Assembly: GCF_947179115.1 (NCBI RefSeq)
Contig: NZ_CAMXCI010000001.1
Span: forward strand, 744,001 to 808,000
Direction: 5' to 3'
Length of the DNA stretch: 64,000 nucleotides
Origin: Commensalibacter papalotli
Lineage (GTDB): Bacteria; Pseudomonadota; Alphaproteobacteria; Acetobacterales; Acetobacteraceae
Part shown: in pieces, positions 16,341 through 25,269 of the stretch
Layout of the letters: each line of letters starts with the position of its first letter
How positions within the stretch are numbered: the first letter of the stretch is position 1
Position numbers and translations under genes: made by a program
Notes under the pieces: model-generated
Database searches by the model: none
Seen by the model: the letters and a program-made list of their open reading frames with translations, nothing else
Told to the model about the DNA's origin: nothing

Positions 16341-18332
16341 ATGCCCTATACTCATCCTGATTTTATAGAATATCCTTTGGGTAAAAAGCACCAAAATCAA
16401 TGGTGTTTTATTCTTTGTAAAATTTCTCAAAACCAAACATCCCTGCCTTATCTGATGTCCTTGTACCACGACGACAGCCAAGAGTGGGAGGAAACTCAAT
16501 ATTTACAATCAACTCCCTTTCTTTGCTCTTCTTACAAAATGGGTATTCTATATATTTCGCCAAATAGTCAAAAAATTGGCATTACCTCAATCGAACATAC
16601 CAAATCTCTATCCAAATTAACCTCTATTAAAATCATTCCATTATCACGACTAATTGCAGCTGGTTTACTAGTATTGTTGAACCCTGTATCAATTTTAAAA
16701 GTATTTATTGGTTCCCCTCAACATTTAAAAAAACGTCTACGTACTGCGTTAAATCAAAATTATACTCAATCTGACACCAATTTATCTTATAATACATGGC
16801 TGAATTTATATGATGTTTGGAGAAAGAAAGAAAAAGAAATTCTTTACCAAAGCCAATATGTTACGGATTGGCCTAAGATTAATTTGAAAATTTATGGTTC
16901 TTCGGATTCCACTTATACTGACATAGATAATGGGGTCGATCAACAATGGGAAACACCTAAAAAAGCAAAGCACACATATGTTGCCATTTTGCAAAACGGA
17001 GAAATATTACCTGCTCATGCCTCAGCTATTTTTGCAGATCAAGCTGCACGACATCACTTTCCAGCTGCACTTTATGCAGATTCTGATCTGTTAGATCATA
17101 ACAATCAAAGAGTCTCTCCTTGTTTTAAACCTAAAATAGGAACGTTGACCTTACTTTCTGGGTTTTTAACCCAAGATATATGGTTATTTCGTCAGGATAT
17201 TATTGAAAAATACCATCAGCAAATTCATGTAAAATTTCAAACTGCTTATGCTTATCGTTTAGCTTTAGCGCTCTATGTGTGGGAACAACAACTGAGGATT
17301 CACCATATTCCTTTTATTCTTAGCCACCGCCGTATCGCCCCTAGTGCTCAAGCTCTTAAGGAAATGCAACAAACTATACATACACAGCTTTCTTGTAAAA
17401 ACTGGCAATTCAATATTAATCAGGAAAACTTTCCTATAAAAATAAAGCTCTATTCTACCAATAATCCTGTCAGTATTATTATCCCAACCACAATTAGCTC
17501 TAAAACTATTCGTAACTGTATTCAAAGCATTTTAAAAAATACAAAATATCCTGATTTTGAAGTTATCTTGGTTATTTCTCAGAATAATTCTTTATCCAAA
17601 CAGCAACGAAAGTATATACGTCCTTTACTCAAATATAAAAATTTACGTATCGTTTGGTTAAAGACGAATCAGTTTAATTTCTCTGCTAGCTGTAATTTCG
17701 GTATTCGCTATGCCAAACATGAATTTATTGGTGTTGTTAATGATGATATTTGGCCTAAAACACCTTATTGGCTGGATTTTATGATGGGACATATGCAAGA
17801 TCAAAATGTAGGTGCTGTAGGAGGCAAACTATACTATCCCAATGGACAAATACAACATGCAGGAATTTTAATGGGAGCTGCCAATTTATGTGAACATATT
17901 GGACGGTTTGAACACTCTGAGCGTTTTACCTTAACCTATGATCATGATATTTCCGCAGTCACAGCCGCTTGTATGTTAATTAGGCGCAGCGCATATACAC
18001 AAGTTCATGGGTTTGATGAAAACTATGAAATCGCTTATAATGATGTTGATTTCTGCCTAAAGTTACGTCAAGCAAATTTCAAAATCATACAATGCCAACA
18101 AGCCAAGCTGACCCATTTTGAATCTTTATCTTTAGGAAATCATTACACAGGAATACGTGCAGGCAAAGAACGACAAGAAATATTATCCATCCGCTCTAAA
18201 TATAAAGCAATTTGTGATAATGACCCTTTTTATAATCCTAATCTTTCCCTGCAACGAGGCATGGATGAAAAACTAGCCTTCCCTACGCGTATTACTCGAC
18301 CTTTTGCTATATCCTTCTCATTAAATAAGTGA
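16341..18332 (+). CDS. glycosyltransferase with C-terminal GT2 domain
   Basis: A 663-residue probable cell-surface polysaccharide glycosyltransferase. The C-terminal half (about 370-640) is a GT-A/GT2 domain: VSIIIPTTI, NCIQSILKNTKYP, the divalent-metal motif N467-D468-D469 in GVVNDDIWP, GAVGGKLYYPNGQIQHAG, and the acceptor-side GFDENYEIAYNDVDFCLKLR. The N-terminal half keeps a block (ALYADSDLLDHNNQRVSPCFKP) like that of the partner domain seen in large two-domain GT2 enzymes of LPS/O-antigen synthesis. It is divergent and may not be catalytic. No membrane helix is evident. It is close upstream of the ABC ATPase gene (7-bp gap), so the two may be co-transcribed without functional connection. 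Confidence 0.88.
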   Translation: MPYTHPDFIEYPLGKKHQNQWCFILCKISQNQTSLPYLMSLYHDDSQEWEETQYLQSTPFLCSSYKMGILYISPNSQKIGITSIEHTKSLSKLTSIKIIPLSRLIAAGLLVLLNPVSILKVFIGSPQHLKKRLRTALNQNYTQSDTNLSYNTWLNLYDVWRKKEKEILYQSQYVTDWPKINLKIYGSSDSTYTDIDNGVDQQWETPKKAKHTYVAILQNGEILPAHASAIFADQAARHHFPAALYADSDLLDHNNQRVSPCFKPKIGTLTLLSGFLTQDIWLFRQDIIEKYHQQIHVKFQTAYAYRLALALYVWEQQLRIHHIPFILSHRRIAPSAQALKEMQQTIHTQLSCKNWQFNINQENFPIKIKLYSTNNPVSIIIPTTISSKTIRNCIQSILKNTKYPDFEVILVISQNNSLSKQQRKYIRPLLKYKNLRIVWLKTNQFNFSASCNFGIRYAKHEFIGVVNDDIWPKTPYWLDFMMGHMQDQNVGAVGGKLYYPNGQIQHAGILMGAANLCEHIGRFEHSERFTLTYDHDISAVTAACMLIRRSAYTQVHGFDENYEIAYNDVDFCLKLRQANFKIIQCQQAKLTHFESLSLGNHYTGIRAGKERQEILSIRSKYKAICDNDPFYNPNLSLQRGMDEKLAFPTRITRPFAISFSLNK

Positions 18333-18339
18333 TTTTATT

Positions 18340-19080
18340 GTGTTATCTATTGCCCCAACTATTCATATTCAAGACTTAACACTAAATTATCAAAATAAAC
18401 CTATTTTTTCTGAATTAAGCACTTGTTTTCCTGGTGGGAAATTCAGTATTTTATTGGGTGCCAGTGGTGTCGGCAAAAGCAGCTTGCTTAAAATGATCGC
18501 TGGATTACTGCCTATTACACAAGGTCAAATCATCTCTAATCACCCTGAAACCATGACCCATCAAATCAGCTATATGGCGCAACAAGATTTGCTTATGCCT
18601 TGGGCAACAGTTTTAAAGAATGTCATGTTAGGCAGCAAATTACGTAAAGAAAAAGCAGATAAAAACCGCGCACAAGATATTTTAAAACAAGTGGGATTAA
18701 GCCAAGTTTATAACCAATATCCTGCCCAGCTTTCTGGAGGAATGCGTCAACGCGCAGCTTTGGCACGAACCTTATATGAGGATCGTTCAATAATCTTAAT
18801 GGATGAGCCTTTTTCTGCGTTGGATAGTGTAACACGCGCAAAAATGCAGGATTATACAGCTAAACTTTTAAAGGGAAAAACAGTTATATTAATCACGCAT
18901 GATCCTTTTGAAGCATGCCGACTGGGCGAACATATTCAAGTGCTGGCTGGAAATCCTGTGCAAATTTATGATATCCCCTCTATTCAAGGCGCTATTCCTC
19001 GCCATCCAGAGGATTTACATGTGCAACAAGCGCAAGCCAATCTATTAACTTTGTTAATTGAAAAAAGCACCCTCTCATGA
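18340..19080 (+). CDS. ABC importer ATPase (nitrate/sulfonate/HMP-precursor type)
   Basis: A 246-residue ATP-binding subunit of an importer in the SsuB/TauB/ThiZ group. Walker A is GASGVGKS, the Q-loop MAQQDLLMPW, the signature LSGGMRQR, Walker B IILMDEPF, and the switch LITHD. The short form and its pairing with the permease resemble the proposed hydroxymethylpyrimidine (thiamine precursor) transporter ThiXYZ, but sulfonate-type uptake is also possible. The start is GTG. The gene overlaps the permease gene by 4 bp (ATGA). No substrate-binding protein gene lies on either side. Confidence 0.88.
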   Translation: MLSIAPTIHIQDLTLNYQNKPIFSELSTCFPGGKFSILLGASGVGKSSLLKMIAGLLPITQGQIISNHPETMTHQISYMAQQDLLMPWATVLKNVMLGSKLRKEKADKNRAQDILKQVGLSQVYNQYPAQLSGGMRQRAALARTLYEDRSIILMDEPFSALDSVTRAKMQDYTAKLLKGKTVILITHDPFEACRLGEHIQVLAGNPVQIYDIPSIQGAIPRHPEDLHVQQAQANLLTLLIEKSTLS

Positions 19081-19838
19081 ATGCTATCCCTATCTATTTT
19101 CGCATACCAGTATTGTTGGTTGGCTTGTTGTGTATATGGCAAGGAATATATCTGTTTTTAGGAATCCCATCCTATTTACTGCCCTCTCCTATATCTGTCT
19201 TTATCGCTTTTAAAGACAATCAACTCTTATTATGGAGTGCTGCATTAACCACATTCAATGAAACAATCATAGGGCTTATCCTAGGGTGCGGCTTGGGAAT
19301 GATATTAGCACTTATGATGAGTTTAGTCCCTTTTATTCGGCAGTGGTTAATGCCAGTCATTTTAATCAGCCAATCTATTCCAACCTTTGCATTGGCACCT
19401 TTACTGGTTTTATGGTTTGGGTTTGGGATTAGCTCTAAAATCGTTATGGCTATGATTATGATTTTCTTTCCCGTGACCTCTGCCTTTTTTGACGGATTAA
19501 GCCGTACCCCACCAGAATGGATAGAACTTGGAAAAACCATGAATTCCTCCCCCTTAAGACAATTACTATTTATTCGCATCCCCGCAGCCTTACCCTCCTT
19601 TGCTTCTGGATTACGTATCGCCGCAGCCATTGCACCCATCGGTGCTGTTGTTGGGGAATGGGTTGGCGCGTCTTCTGGGTTGGGATTTTTAATGCAAAAC
19701 GCTAATAGCCGATTTCAAACCGACCTTATGTTTGCTGCATTATTTATTTTATCTATGATGACAATATGCTTATGGGGAATAGTAGCCATAGGCACTAAAA
19801 AGCTTATTCCATGGGCAGAAAACACAAAAGATTTATAG
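19077..19838 (+). CDS. ABC importer permease (ThiX/SsuC/TauC-like)
   Basis: A 253-residue inner-membrane permease with about six helices. The BPD-type cytoplasmic loop carries an EAA-like element, WIELGKTMN...LLFIRIPAALPSFASGLR, which docks on the ATPase encoded just upstream. The C-terminal block APIGAVVGEWVGASSGLGFLM followed by FQTDLMFAALF closely follows the pattern of putative HMP/thiamine-precursor permeases. That makes thiamine-precursor uptake the leading hypothesis, although sulfonate and nitrate permeases share the fold. The 4-bp overlap with the ATPase gene indicates coupled translation. No TPP riboswitch-like element was recognised upstream. Confidence 0.88.
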   Translation: MNAIPIYFRIPVLLVGLLCIWQGIYLFLGIPSYLLPSPISVFIAFKDNQLLLWSAALTTFNETIIGLILGCGLGMILALMMSLVPFIRQWLMPVILISQSIPTFALAPLLVLWFGFGISSKIVMAMIMIFFPVTSAFFDGLSRTPPEWIELGKTMNSSPLRQLLFIRIPAALPSFASGLRIAAAIAPIGAVVGEWVGASSGLGFLMQNANSRFQTDLMFAALFILSMMTICLWGIVAIGTKKLIPWAENTKDL

Positions 19839-19844
19839 TGAACA

Positions 19845-20141
19845 ATGAGTGACCAATATAAACTAACTCTTTATCAAGCTCTGCCCAATCAATTTTTCTT
19901 TAGCTTTGCAAAAGAAATAAATAAAAACACCATATTTCATGATTTTGATGTGACAATTAATTCTGTTAATTGTGTTTATCAAACCCTTTTGGAGAACAAA
20001 GAGATTTTATCTTGGGGTGGTGACTTTAATCTTTATCAACAAAGCTCAGAAATATTTTTAACTATCAATGAGGGAAATATCACTGAAATAAAAGCAACAA
20101 TTTTCAAATATTCCAGCAATTCAACGTTAATTTTGTATTGA
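19845..20141 (+). CDS. hypothetical protein, 98 residues
   Basis: Not recognised. A soluble 98-residue protein with no signal peptide, membrane helix or cysteine motif. It is rich in aromatic and polar residues, with alternating hydrophobic stretches (FSFAKEI, VTINSVNCVYQTLL, SEIFLTINEG, KATIFKYSSN) that suggest a small beta-rich fold. It begins 6 bp after the ABC permease stop in the same direction and is followed by a hairpin terminator, so it probably belongs to that transcript. It is too short to be the missing substrate-binding protein. A role in the transporter is unproven. Confidence 0.6.
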   Translation: MSDQYKLTLYQALPNQFFFSFAKEINKNTIFHDFDVTINSVNCVYQTLLENKEILSWGGDFNLYQQSSEIFLTINEGNITEIKATIFKYSSNSTLILY

Positions 20142-20167
20142 TAAAGCTGGAAGAGTGATATCTTCTA

Positions 20168-20210
20168 TCAAAAAGGGAATCTATTTTGAAAAAAGATTCA
20201 CTTTTTAAAA
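20168..20210. terminator. hairpin between convergent 98-aa and Hint-protein genes
   Basis: Imperfect stem AAAAAGggAATCT / AGATTcaCTTTTT with flanking A/T tracts on both sides. It could terminate transcription from both directions. Confidence 0.6.
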
Positions 20211-20222
20211 ATTATAATCTAC

Positions 20223-23207
20223 TTACTCTACTAAATAAGAGCCAGTTTCTAAAATCTGGATGGATAAAATTGTATTTTTAGCACTCTCTATTGAGTTTAA
20301 TGGGATTAAAGCATTCCCTGATGTCCATCTGGCATGAGTTTGAGACTGGGGTAACCATCCAGACAGATCACCTCCAGATAGATGGGTATCAATAATATGT
20401 TTATGATAATCTTGATGTCTTGTGATATTACCTACTAAAACACCATGAACATAACGGTTATCTGAAAAAGGTCCGTAAACATCACATGGACGATAAGTTC
20501 TAGATACCAAACGAACATTTTTAACGGTTGATGGTAACTCAAACAAAGCCTCTTTATCCCCAATCTTTATAGGAGCAATCTTATTCCCATCATCCGTAAT
20601 TAAATATAAATTAGGATTATTCGTTCTTTCTTTTTTTCCTTGAACAGGCTGAACAAAGTGCTTATCTGCACGAAGATTTAAGTAATCAAAAATAGCTTTT
20701 GCACCACCTCTTTTTGTAATTAAAGGTGCTGCTGCGTCTCTATCCCAATCTTTTGAATTAGATAAAGCATAATTACTAAGCGCTTTGCTGGTAAAATAAT
20801 GACGGTTTCCTGTATCTAAATAACTTTCTGACAAAGCACCATTCGCTGAAATAATACTGTGTCGTTCTAACTCTATATGGTAATAGTCATACGTTTTAAA
20901 TGAATGATCATAAAATATTGTTTTTCCATTCACCAACAAACGAACAGGAACAAAACAACCATCAAAAACCATACAATGCTCGGCGGTTACGTATAAGTCA
21001 GCAAAAGGCACGCCTTCTTCAAATGCATTTCGGCGAATGCAAACAGGATATCCAGCTAAATCATCATGTTTATATGCAACCACGGTTGTTGTTTGTTTCC
21101 CCACCCAAGTCACCTGACGTAACTGCCAAATATTATTATGCCCCAGGCTATATACTAAATCTCCAGGTACAATATCCTCAACACGCACCATTCCCTGTTG
21201 CGCACGAATGAAAGTTCCCGCTAGAAAGCAAGCATCTCCATCGTCTAATACCAAACTAATAAACTGTGTTTTATACTGGCTTGCATTAAAATTATTATCA
21301 GAAACTAAAATTAAAGACTGACGGCCATCTGGTAATTTAGGCCCTAGGGTCATTCCTTCTAAATTATCAATCTTTGTTTCATTCGTATTAAGTTTATTGA
21401 TAATTGAAGGATCTTGTGAATCAAATATTTTAATTTTTTCCATTGTTTTAGTATTAGTAGAATTTATATTTTCTATATCTAAAACATTTTGTGCACCCAC
21501 TAAACTAACCTTATAAATACGCACACGACTTCTAGCTGCTCCTTGAGAAGCACCCACTTGATTCGTATTATCCCCTCTTTCCATAACCAAAAGCGTATTA
21601 TTATCCAAGGATAAAATTTCAGATATACCATTACTGGTTGCATCAATTGTGGATGGTCTATCTGTATAATATGCGTATTGTGCAACTATGTTACCATTAG
21701 CATCATATTTTGTAATTCGAGAATATCCTGTAGCATCTCCTGTTAAATTACGCTCCATAGAAACATAATAAGATCCATCAGGTGCAAAAGTTGACCCTTC
21801 CAAACTCAAATTATCTTGCGCACGAGTAGCAATATTATTTGGAACTGCAATTTTACTGACCGAACCATCTTTATGATAATGATATATTCCAGAGGGTTTT
21901 TCCTCTGTTGTATACCAAAAACCATCTCCATTAGGATCAAGGCGAATAGATTCAGCATCAGCAATCGATTGACCTTTTTCATTAAGTAAAGGTTGCGCAC
22001 TTACGAATTCTACTTTTGGTATAGAATTTACATCTGTTAATCCGGTTAATTTAATACGATATATTACAGATTCTCCAACTGAAGCACCAGGGTAACGTCC
22101 AGATTGATGATCAGATTCAACAATGTAAGTATCTGTTTTAGGATCATAATCAATCCCTGATAATCCCCCTATTGTATAAGATAAATTACTAGTCGGGTCC
22201 GTAAAAATATAATCAACAGGCAGCCCAACCTGATTTAAATAATGAAGCTGTAATGAATCATATTGAGGCTGAATAGCAAAACTTGCAAATTGTGTTTTTT
22301 CTTGAGTTTCGCTGTTTTTATTACCAGACACTAATATTAAAGACGATCTGCCATCAGATAAGGTTGGCCCCAAGCTCATCCCTTCAATATTATTAAATTG
22401 AATTTCTTTGGTATTTGAACTTTGATTAATAGGTGGCTTTATTGAATTGAAAATTAATTTTTTTAATACAGGTATTGTATTTTCAGAAGTTAAATGAGAG
22501 ATATTTAAAACATTTTGTGCATCATTAAGATTAATCTCATAAATCCTGACGTGGCTTATGGAACTGTCTGTCAAAGCGTTTTGACGTTCACCAAACCCTC
22601 TTTCCAAAACCAATAATTGCTTATCATTTAACGCAAGTATTTCTAAGATTCCATTAGGGGTAGCATCTATATCGGAAGGCCTGTCGGTATAATATGCATA
22701 TTGTGCAACAACATTCCCTTCTTTATCAAACTTCGTTATGCGTGTATATCCTGTTGCATCCTTTATCAAATTCCTTTCCATTGACACAAAATATGACCCA
22801 TCAGGAGAAAAGGTTGACCCTTTGAAACTTTTCTCTGCTGGAATTGTATCAAGCTTTGTTTGAGAACCATCTAAATGATAATGGTAAATACTAGGTGACG
22901 TTTCTTGAGTTGTTACCCAAAATCCATCCCCCTTGGGATCTCTTCGAATAGAGTCAATATTATTAATTTTTGAGAGATCAAGTGCATTTTTTTCAAATTC
23001 TATTTGTGGTGAACCATCTGAATTATATAGCCCTGTAAATTTAAAACTATACACAGCGGTTGGTTTACCATCATCCCCAAAGTCTGATTGAGCAAAATAA
23101 GTATCAGTGACAGGATCATAATCAATTTTTGATAATCCGCCGACTTTATAATCATCATAAGTGAAATCCGTAGGCAAATCAGCCTGATTTAAATATTGAA
23201 GACGCAT
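20223..23207 (-). CDS. duplicated phytase-like esterase domains fused to a Hint (hedgehog/intein) domain
   Basis: A 994-residue protein of three parts. Residues about 1-310 and 318-650 are two copies of an esterase-like/phytase-like beta-propeller module. Shared blocks are YLNQ..LP, GGLS.IDYDP.TDTY, S.R.DP.GDGFW.TT, GSTF.PDGSY.VSMERNL, ER and EGM.LGP.L.DGR.SLILVS. From C660 a Hint_2 domain follows: DACFLAGTFI, EDIVPGDLVYS, and the TxxH motif T741-A-E-H744. The last about 180 residues form the tail usual in acetic-acid-bacterial Hint_2 proteins. By analogy with Hedgehog/intein domains, cleavage before C660 would release the propellers; this is inferred. No N-terminal signal peptide is visible, so any export route is unknown. 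Single gene on the minus strand. Confidence 0.85.
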   Translation of the reverse strand: MRLQYLNQADLPTDFTYDDYKVGGLSKIDYDPVTDTYFAQSDFGDDGKPTAVYSFKFTGLYNSDGSPQIEFEKNALDLSKINNIDSIRRDPKGDGFWVTTQETSPSIYHYHLDGSQTKLDTIPAEKSFKGSTFSPDGSYFVSMERNLIKDATGYTRITKFDKEGNVVAQYAYYTDRPSDIDATPNGILEILALNDKQLLVLERGFGERQNALTDSSISHVRIYEINLNDAQNVLNISHLTSENTIPVLKKLIFNSIKPPINQSSNTKEIQFNNIEGMSLGPTLSDGRSSLILVSGNKNSETQEKTQFASFAIQPQYDSLQLHYLNQVGLPVDYIFTDPTSNLSYTIGGLSGIDYDPKTDTYIVESDHQSGRYPGASVGESVIYRIKLTGLTDVNSIPKVEFVSAQPLLNEKGQSIADAESIRLDPNGDGFWYTTEEKPSGIYHYHKDGSVSKIAVPNNIATRAQDNLSLEGSTFAPDGSYYVSMERNLTGDATGYSRITKYDANGNIVAQYAYYTDRPSTIDATSNGISEILSLDNNTLLVMERGDNTNQVGASQGAARSRVRIYKVSLVGAQNVLDIENINSTNTKTMEKIKIFDSQDPSIINKLNTNETKIDNLEGMTLGPKLPDGRQSLILVSDNNFNASQYKTQFISLVLDDGDACFLAGTFIRAQQGMVRVEDIVPGDLVYSLGHNNIWQLRQVTWVGKQTTTVVAYKHDDLAGYPVCIRRNAFEEGVPFADLYVTAEHCMVFDGCFVPVRLLVNGKTIFYDHSFKTYDYYHIELERHSIISANGALSESYLDTGNRHYFTSKALSNYALSNSKDWDRDAAAPLITKRGGAKAIFDYLNLRADKHFVQPVQGKKERTNNPNLYLITDDGNKIAPIKIGDKEALFELPSTVKNVRLVSRTYRPCDVYGPFSDNRYVHGVLVGNITRHQDYHKHIIDTHLSGGDLSGWLPQSQTHARWTSGNALIPLNSIESAKNTILSIQILETGSYLVE

Positions 23208-23262
23208 CTTGTTCTCTACCTTGAAATTTTTTTATTATTTACAACTTAATATTAATTATTGA

Positions 23263-23559
23263 TCACAACCCCAACATTTTACCTTCATAAGCCACCAGTT
23301 TGTAAGGACGAATAATAACACTCTCAAACAGCCCAGCTTTAGCGTAAGGATCACTTATTGCAAATCCTTCAGCAGCTGGACGATCTTCCATATCAATCAC
23401 TATCAAAGATCCACAACTTTGCCCTTTTTGATTTAATAAAGGGCCGCAAAGCTTTAAATATTTTTCATAGGTTTTTAAATATGCTAAATGTTCTGGACGC
23501 ACAGCCATTCTTAATTCTGTACAATCAGGTTTATCAGTGCACATAATAACAAATAACAT
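23263..23559 (-). CDS. YciI-family protein
   Basis: A 98-residue cytosolic dimeric alpha+beta barrel protein of the YciI family. Visible landmarks are the N-terminal strand MLFVIMCTDKPD, the helix RPEHLAYLKTYEKYLKLCGPLL, SLIVIDMEDRPAAEGFAISDPYAKAGLFESVIIRPYK with the conserved Asp-Pro-Tyr/Phe region, and a short tail. The family's biochemical role is poorly defined: a conserved His/Asp pair resembles a dehalogenase or muconolactone-isomerase-like pocket. It lies 55 bp upstream of the Hint-protein gene on the same strand and is divergent from ccmC. Confidence 0.85.
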   Translation of the reverse strand: MLFVIMCTDKPDCTELRMAVRPEHLAYLKTYEKYLKLCGPLLNQKGQSCGSLIVIDMEDRPAAEGFAISDPYAKAGLFESVIIRPYKLVAYEGKMLGL

Positions 23560-23697
23560 TTTTATTTCCTTATTATAAATTCATTAATAATTACTTATTA
23601 TGCATATAAAAAATCATCATTCTACTTGTAAAATTGAAAAAAAAATCTTTCACTAGTAATACTATGTTAATTTTTGTTCTATGATATATATCTTTAA

Positions 23698-24453
23698 ATG
23701 ACAGATACATCTTTGCCACCTCAACAACAATCTCGCTTTAATATCCACCGCCTAGCCAATCCTGGATTTTTTTTGCGCTTTGCAACAATCATTCAACCTT
23801 GGATTAATGTTAGTGCAGCACTATGCCTAGTTATTGGCCTAGTTTGGGGACTATTTTATTCGCCCGCTGACTGGCAACAAGGGGACAGCGTTCGAATTAT
23901 GTATATTCATGTTCCTATGGCAATCCTAGCCAGCGGTGGTTATTTTGCTTTGGCGGTCTGTGCCTTATGCTCATTGATTTGGAAACACCCTTTGGCTGAT
24001 TTAGCCGCAGAAGAAATCGGCCCTGTTGGTGCTGTCATTACAGCATTATGTTTAATTACAGGCTCTTTATGGGGGAAACCCATGTGGGGAACATGGTGGG
24101 TATGGGATGCCAGATTAACCTCTGTTTTAGTTTTATTCTTTTTATATTTGGGGCATATTACCTTGTTGCATGCCTTTGATGATCAACAAAAAGGATATAA
24201 AGCTGCAGCTATTTTAGCTTTGGTTGGCGTTTTTGATTTACCTATCATTAAATTTAGTGTTAATTGGTGGAACACTTTACACCAACCAAGTACATTCAGT
24301 TTGACCCATGCACCTTCAATGAGTTTTTCAATGATGTGGCCTTTATTTTTTTGCTTTGCAGGGCTTGCTTTAGGTTTTATTGCATTGGTATGTATTCGAT
24401 TACGAACTGCTATTCTTGAACGTCAAATCCGTCACATTTTATTAAATGAATAG
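23698..24453 (+). CDS. ccmC: heme exporter permease CcmC
   Basis: Inner-membrane component of system I cytochrome c maturation that presents heme to CcmE. 251 residues with six predicted helices. It carries the tryptophan-rich WWD-type periplasmic motif GTWWVWDARLTSVLVLFFLY and flanking histidines (MYIHVPMA upstream, NWWNTLHQPSTFS downstream) that bind heme. It heads the cluster ccmC-D-E-F-G-H-I. The ABC subunits CcmA and CcmB, often encoded just upstream, are not in this window. The start lacks a strong Shine-Dalgarno site. Confidence 0.96.
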   Translation: MTDTSLPPQQQSRFNIHRLANPGFFLRFATIIQPWINVSAALCLVIGLVWGLFYSPADWQQGDSVRIMYIHVPMAILASGGYFALAVCALCSLIWKHPLADLAAEEIGPVGAVITALCLITGSLWGKPMWGTWWVWDARLTSVLVLFFLYLGHITLLHAFDDQQKGYKAAAILALVGVFDLPIIKFSVNWWNTLHQPSTFSLTHAPSMSFSMMWPLFFCFAGLALGFIALVCIRLRTAILERQIRHILLNE

Positions 24454-24464
24454 GCCATTCCTTT

Positions 24465-24605
24465 ATGACCCATTTACCTTATTTGATTGCTGCTTATGGA
24501 ATTACTATTATCGCTCTTGGAACAATTTCCTTGCATTCCTGGACCAGACTCAAACAAGTACAAAAAAAACTTTCCCAGCTGCAAAATAACAATAAGCCAT
24601 CATGA
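24465..24605 (+). CDS. ccmD: heme exporter protein CcmD
   Basis: A 46-residue single-helix membrane protein, too short for routine ORF cut-offs. It starts MTHLPYLIAAYGITIIALG, the family's typical N-terminus with a conserved Tyr in the helix, and continues with a basic cytoplasmic tail (SWTRLKQVQKKL). CcmD stabilises the CcmABC complex and helps release holo-CcmE. It begins 11 bp after ccmC and its TGA overlaps the ATG of ccmE by 4 bp (ATGA), exactly where ccmD is expected. Confidence 0.92.
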   Translation: MTHLPYLIAAYGITIIALGTISLHSWTRLKQVQKKLSQLQNNNKPS

Positions 24606-25096
24606 AACGTAAAACAAAAAGATTATGGATTACTCTGTCTGCTATGGGTTCTTTTGCCATTGCCATTATTTTAATCCTTTCTGCTTTTTCCAGTAATCTT
24701 GTTTATTTCAAAGCGCCTTCACAGCTTATTAACCATCCTACTGAACAAGGAACAACAATCCGATTAGGAGGAATGGTTATGGCTAATTCTTTGCATTACT
24801 CACACAAAGATCAAACCCCTACAGCACAATTCAAAGTAACCGATGGTCAAGCTGCTATTGAAGTGCATTATACTGGTATTTTACCCGATTTATTTCGTGA
24901 GGGGCAAAGCGTTATTGCTATTGGCAGTTTGGATAAAAACAATGTTTTTACTGCTAATGAGGTTCTTGCTAAGCATGATGAAACCTATATGCCCAAAGAA
25001 GTTGCCGAAGCACTCCGTAAAAGTGGTAAGTGGGATCCTAAATATGGCCCTCCACCTGATGCCCAAACCTGGGATCATATGACAAAACCAAAATAA
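24602..25096 (+). CDS. ccmE: periplasmic heme chaperone CcmE
   Basis: Membrane-anchored heme chaperone that binds heme covalently and passes it to the CcmF/H lyase. 164 residues: a basic N-terminus, a signal-anchor helix (about residues 8-29), then an OB-fold beta barrel (IRLGGMV, AQFKVTDGQAAIEVHYTGILPDLFREGQSVIAIG). The heme-binding motif is H125-DETY129 in AKHDETYMP. Length and layout are normal. It overlaps ccmD by 4 bp, and a hairpin 3' of it may reduce read-through into ccmF. Confidence 0.97.
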   Translation: MKRKTKRLWITLSAMGSFAIAIILILSAFSSNLVYFKAPSQLINHPTEQGTTIRLGGMVMANSLHYSHKDQTPTAQFKVTDGQAAIEVHYTGILPDLFREGQSVIAIGSLDKNNVFTANEVLAKHDETYMPKEVAEALRKSGKWDPKYGPPPDAQTWDHMTKPK

Positions 25097-25100
25097 TAAT

Positions 25101-25150
25101 ATGAGTTTTTTTATTACCTACTCCAATATAAAAACTCATCCTTATTTTTA
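25101..25150 (+). terminator. hairpin in the ccmE-ccmF gap
   Basis: A 10-bp stem ATGAGTTTTT / AAAAACTCAT followed by CCTTATTTTT. It may act as a terminator or attenuator inside the ccm cluster, in an otherwise featureless 173-bp gap. Confidence 0.55.
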
Positions 25151-25269
25151 ATATAACGCTGTAAATATCAATAAAACCTCAACTTAGTTTCAATTTTCTT
25201 ATTTTCTTTTAAAACAGCTTTCGTTAAGAATGATTTTTTGCCTTCACCCATAGACTTTGGATAAAGACT

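Noticed and set aside
18250..18340. TPP riboswitch before the ABC importer genes
   Set aside because: The preceding glycosyltransferase ends 7 bp upstream and there is no room or conserved CUGAGA-type element.
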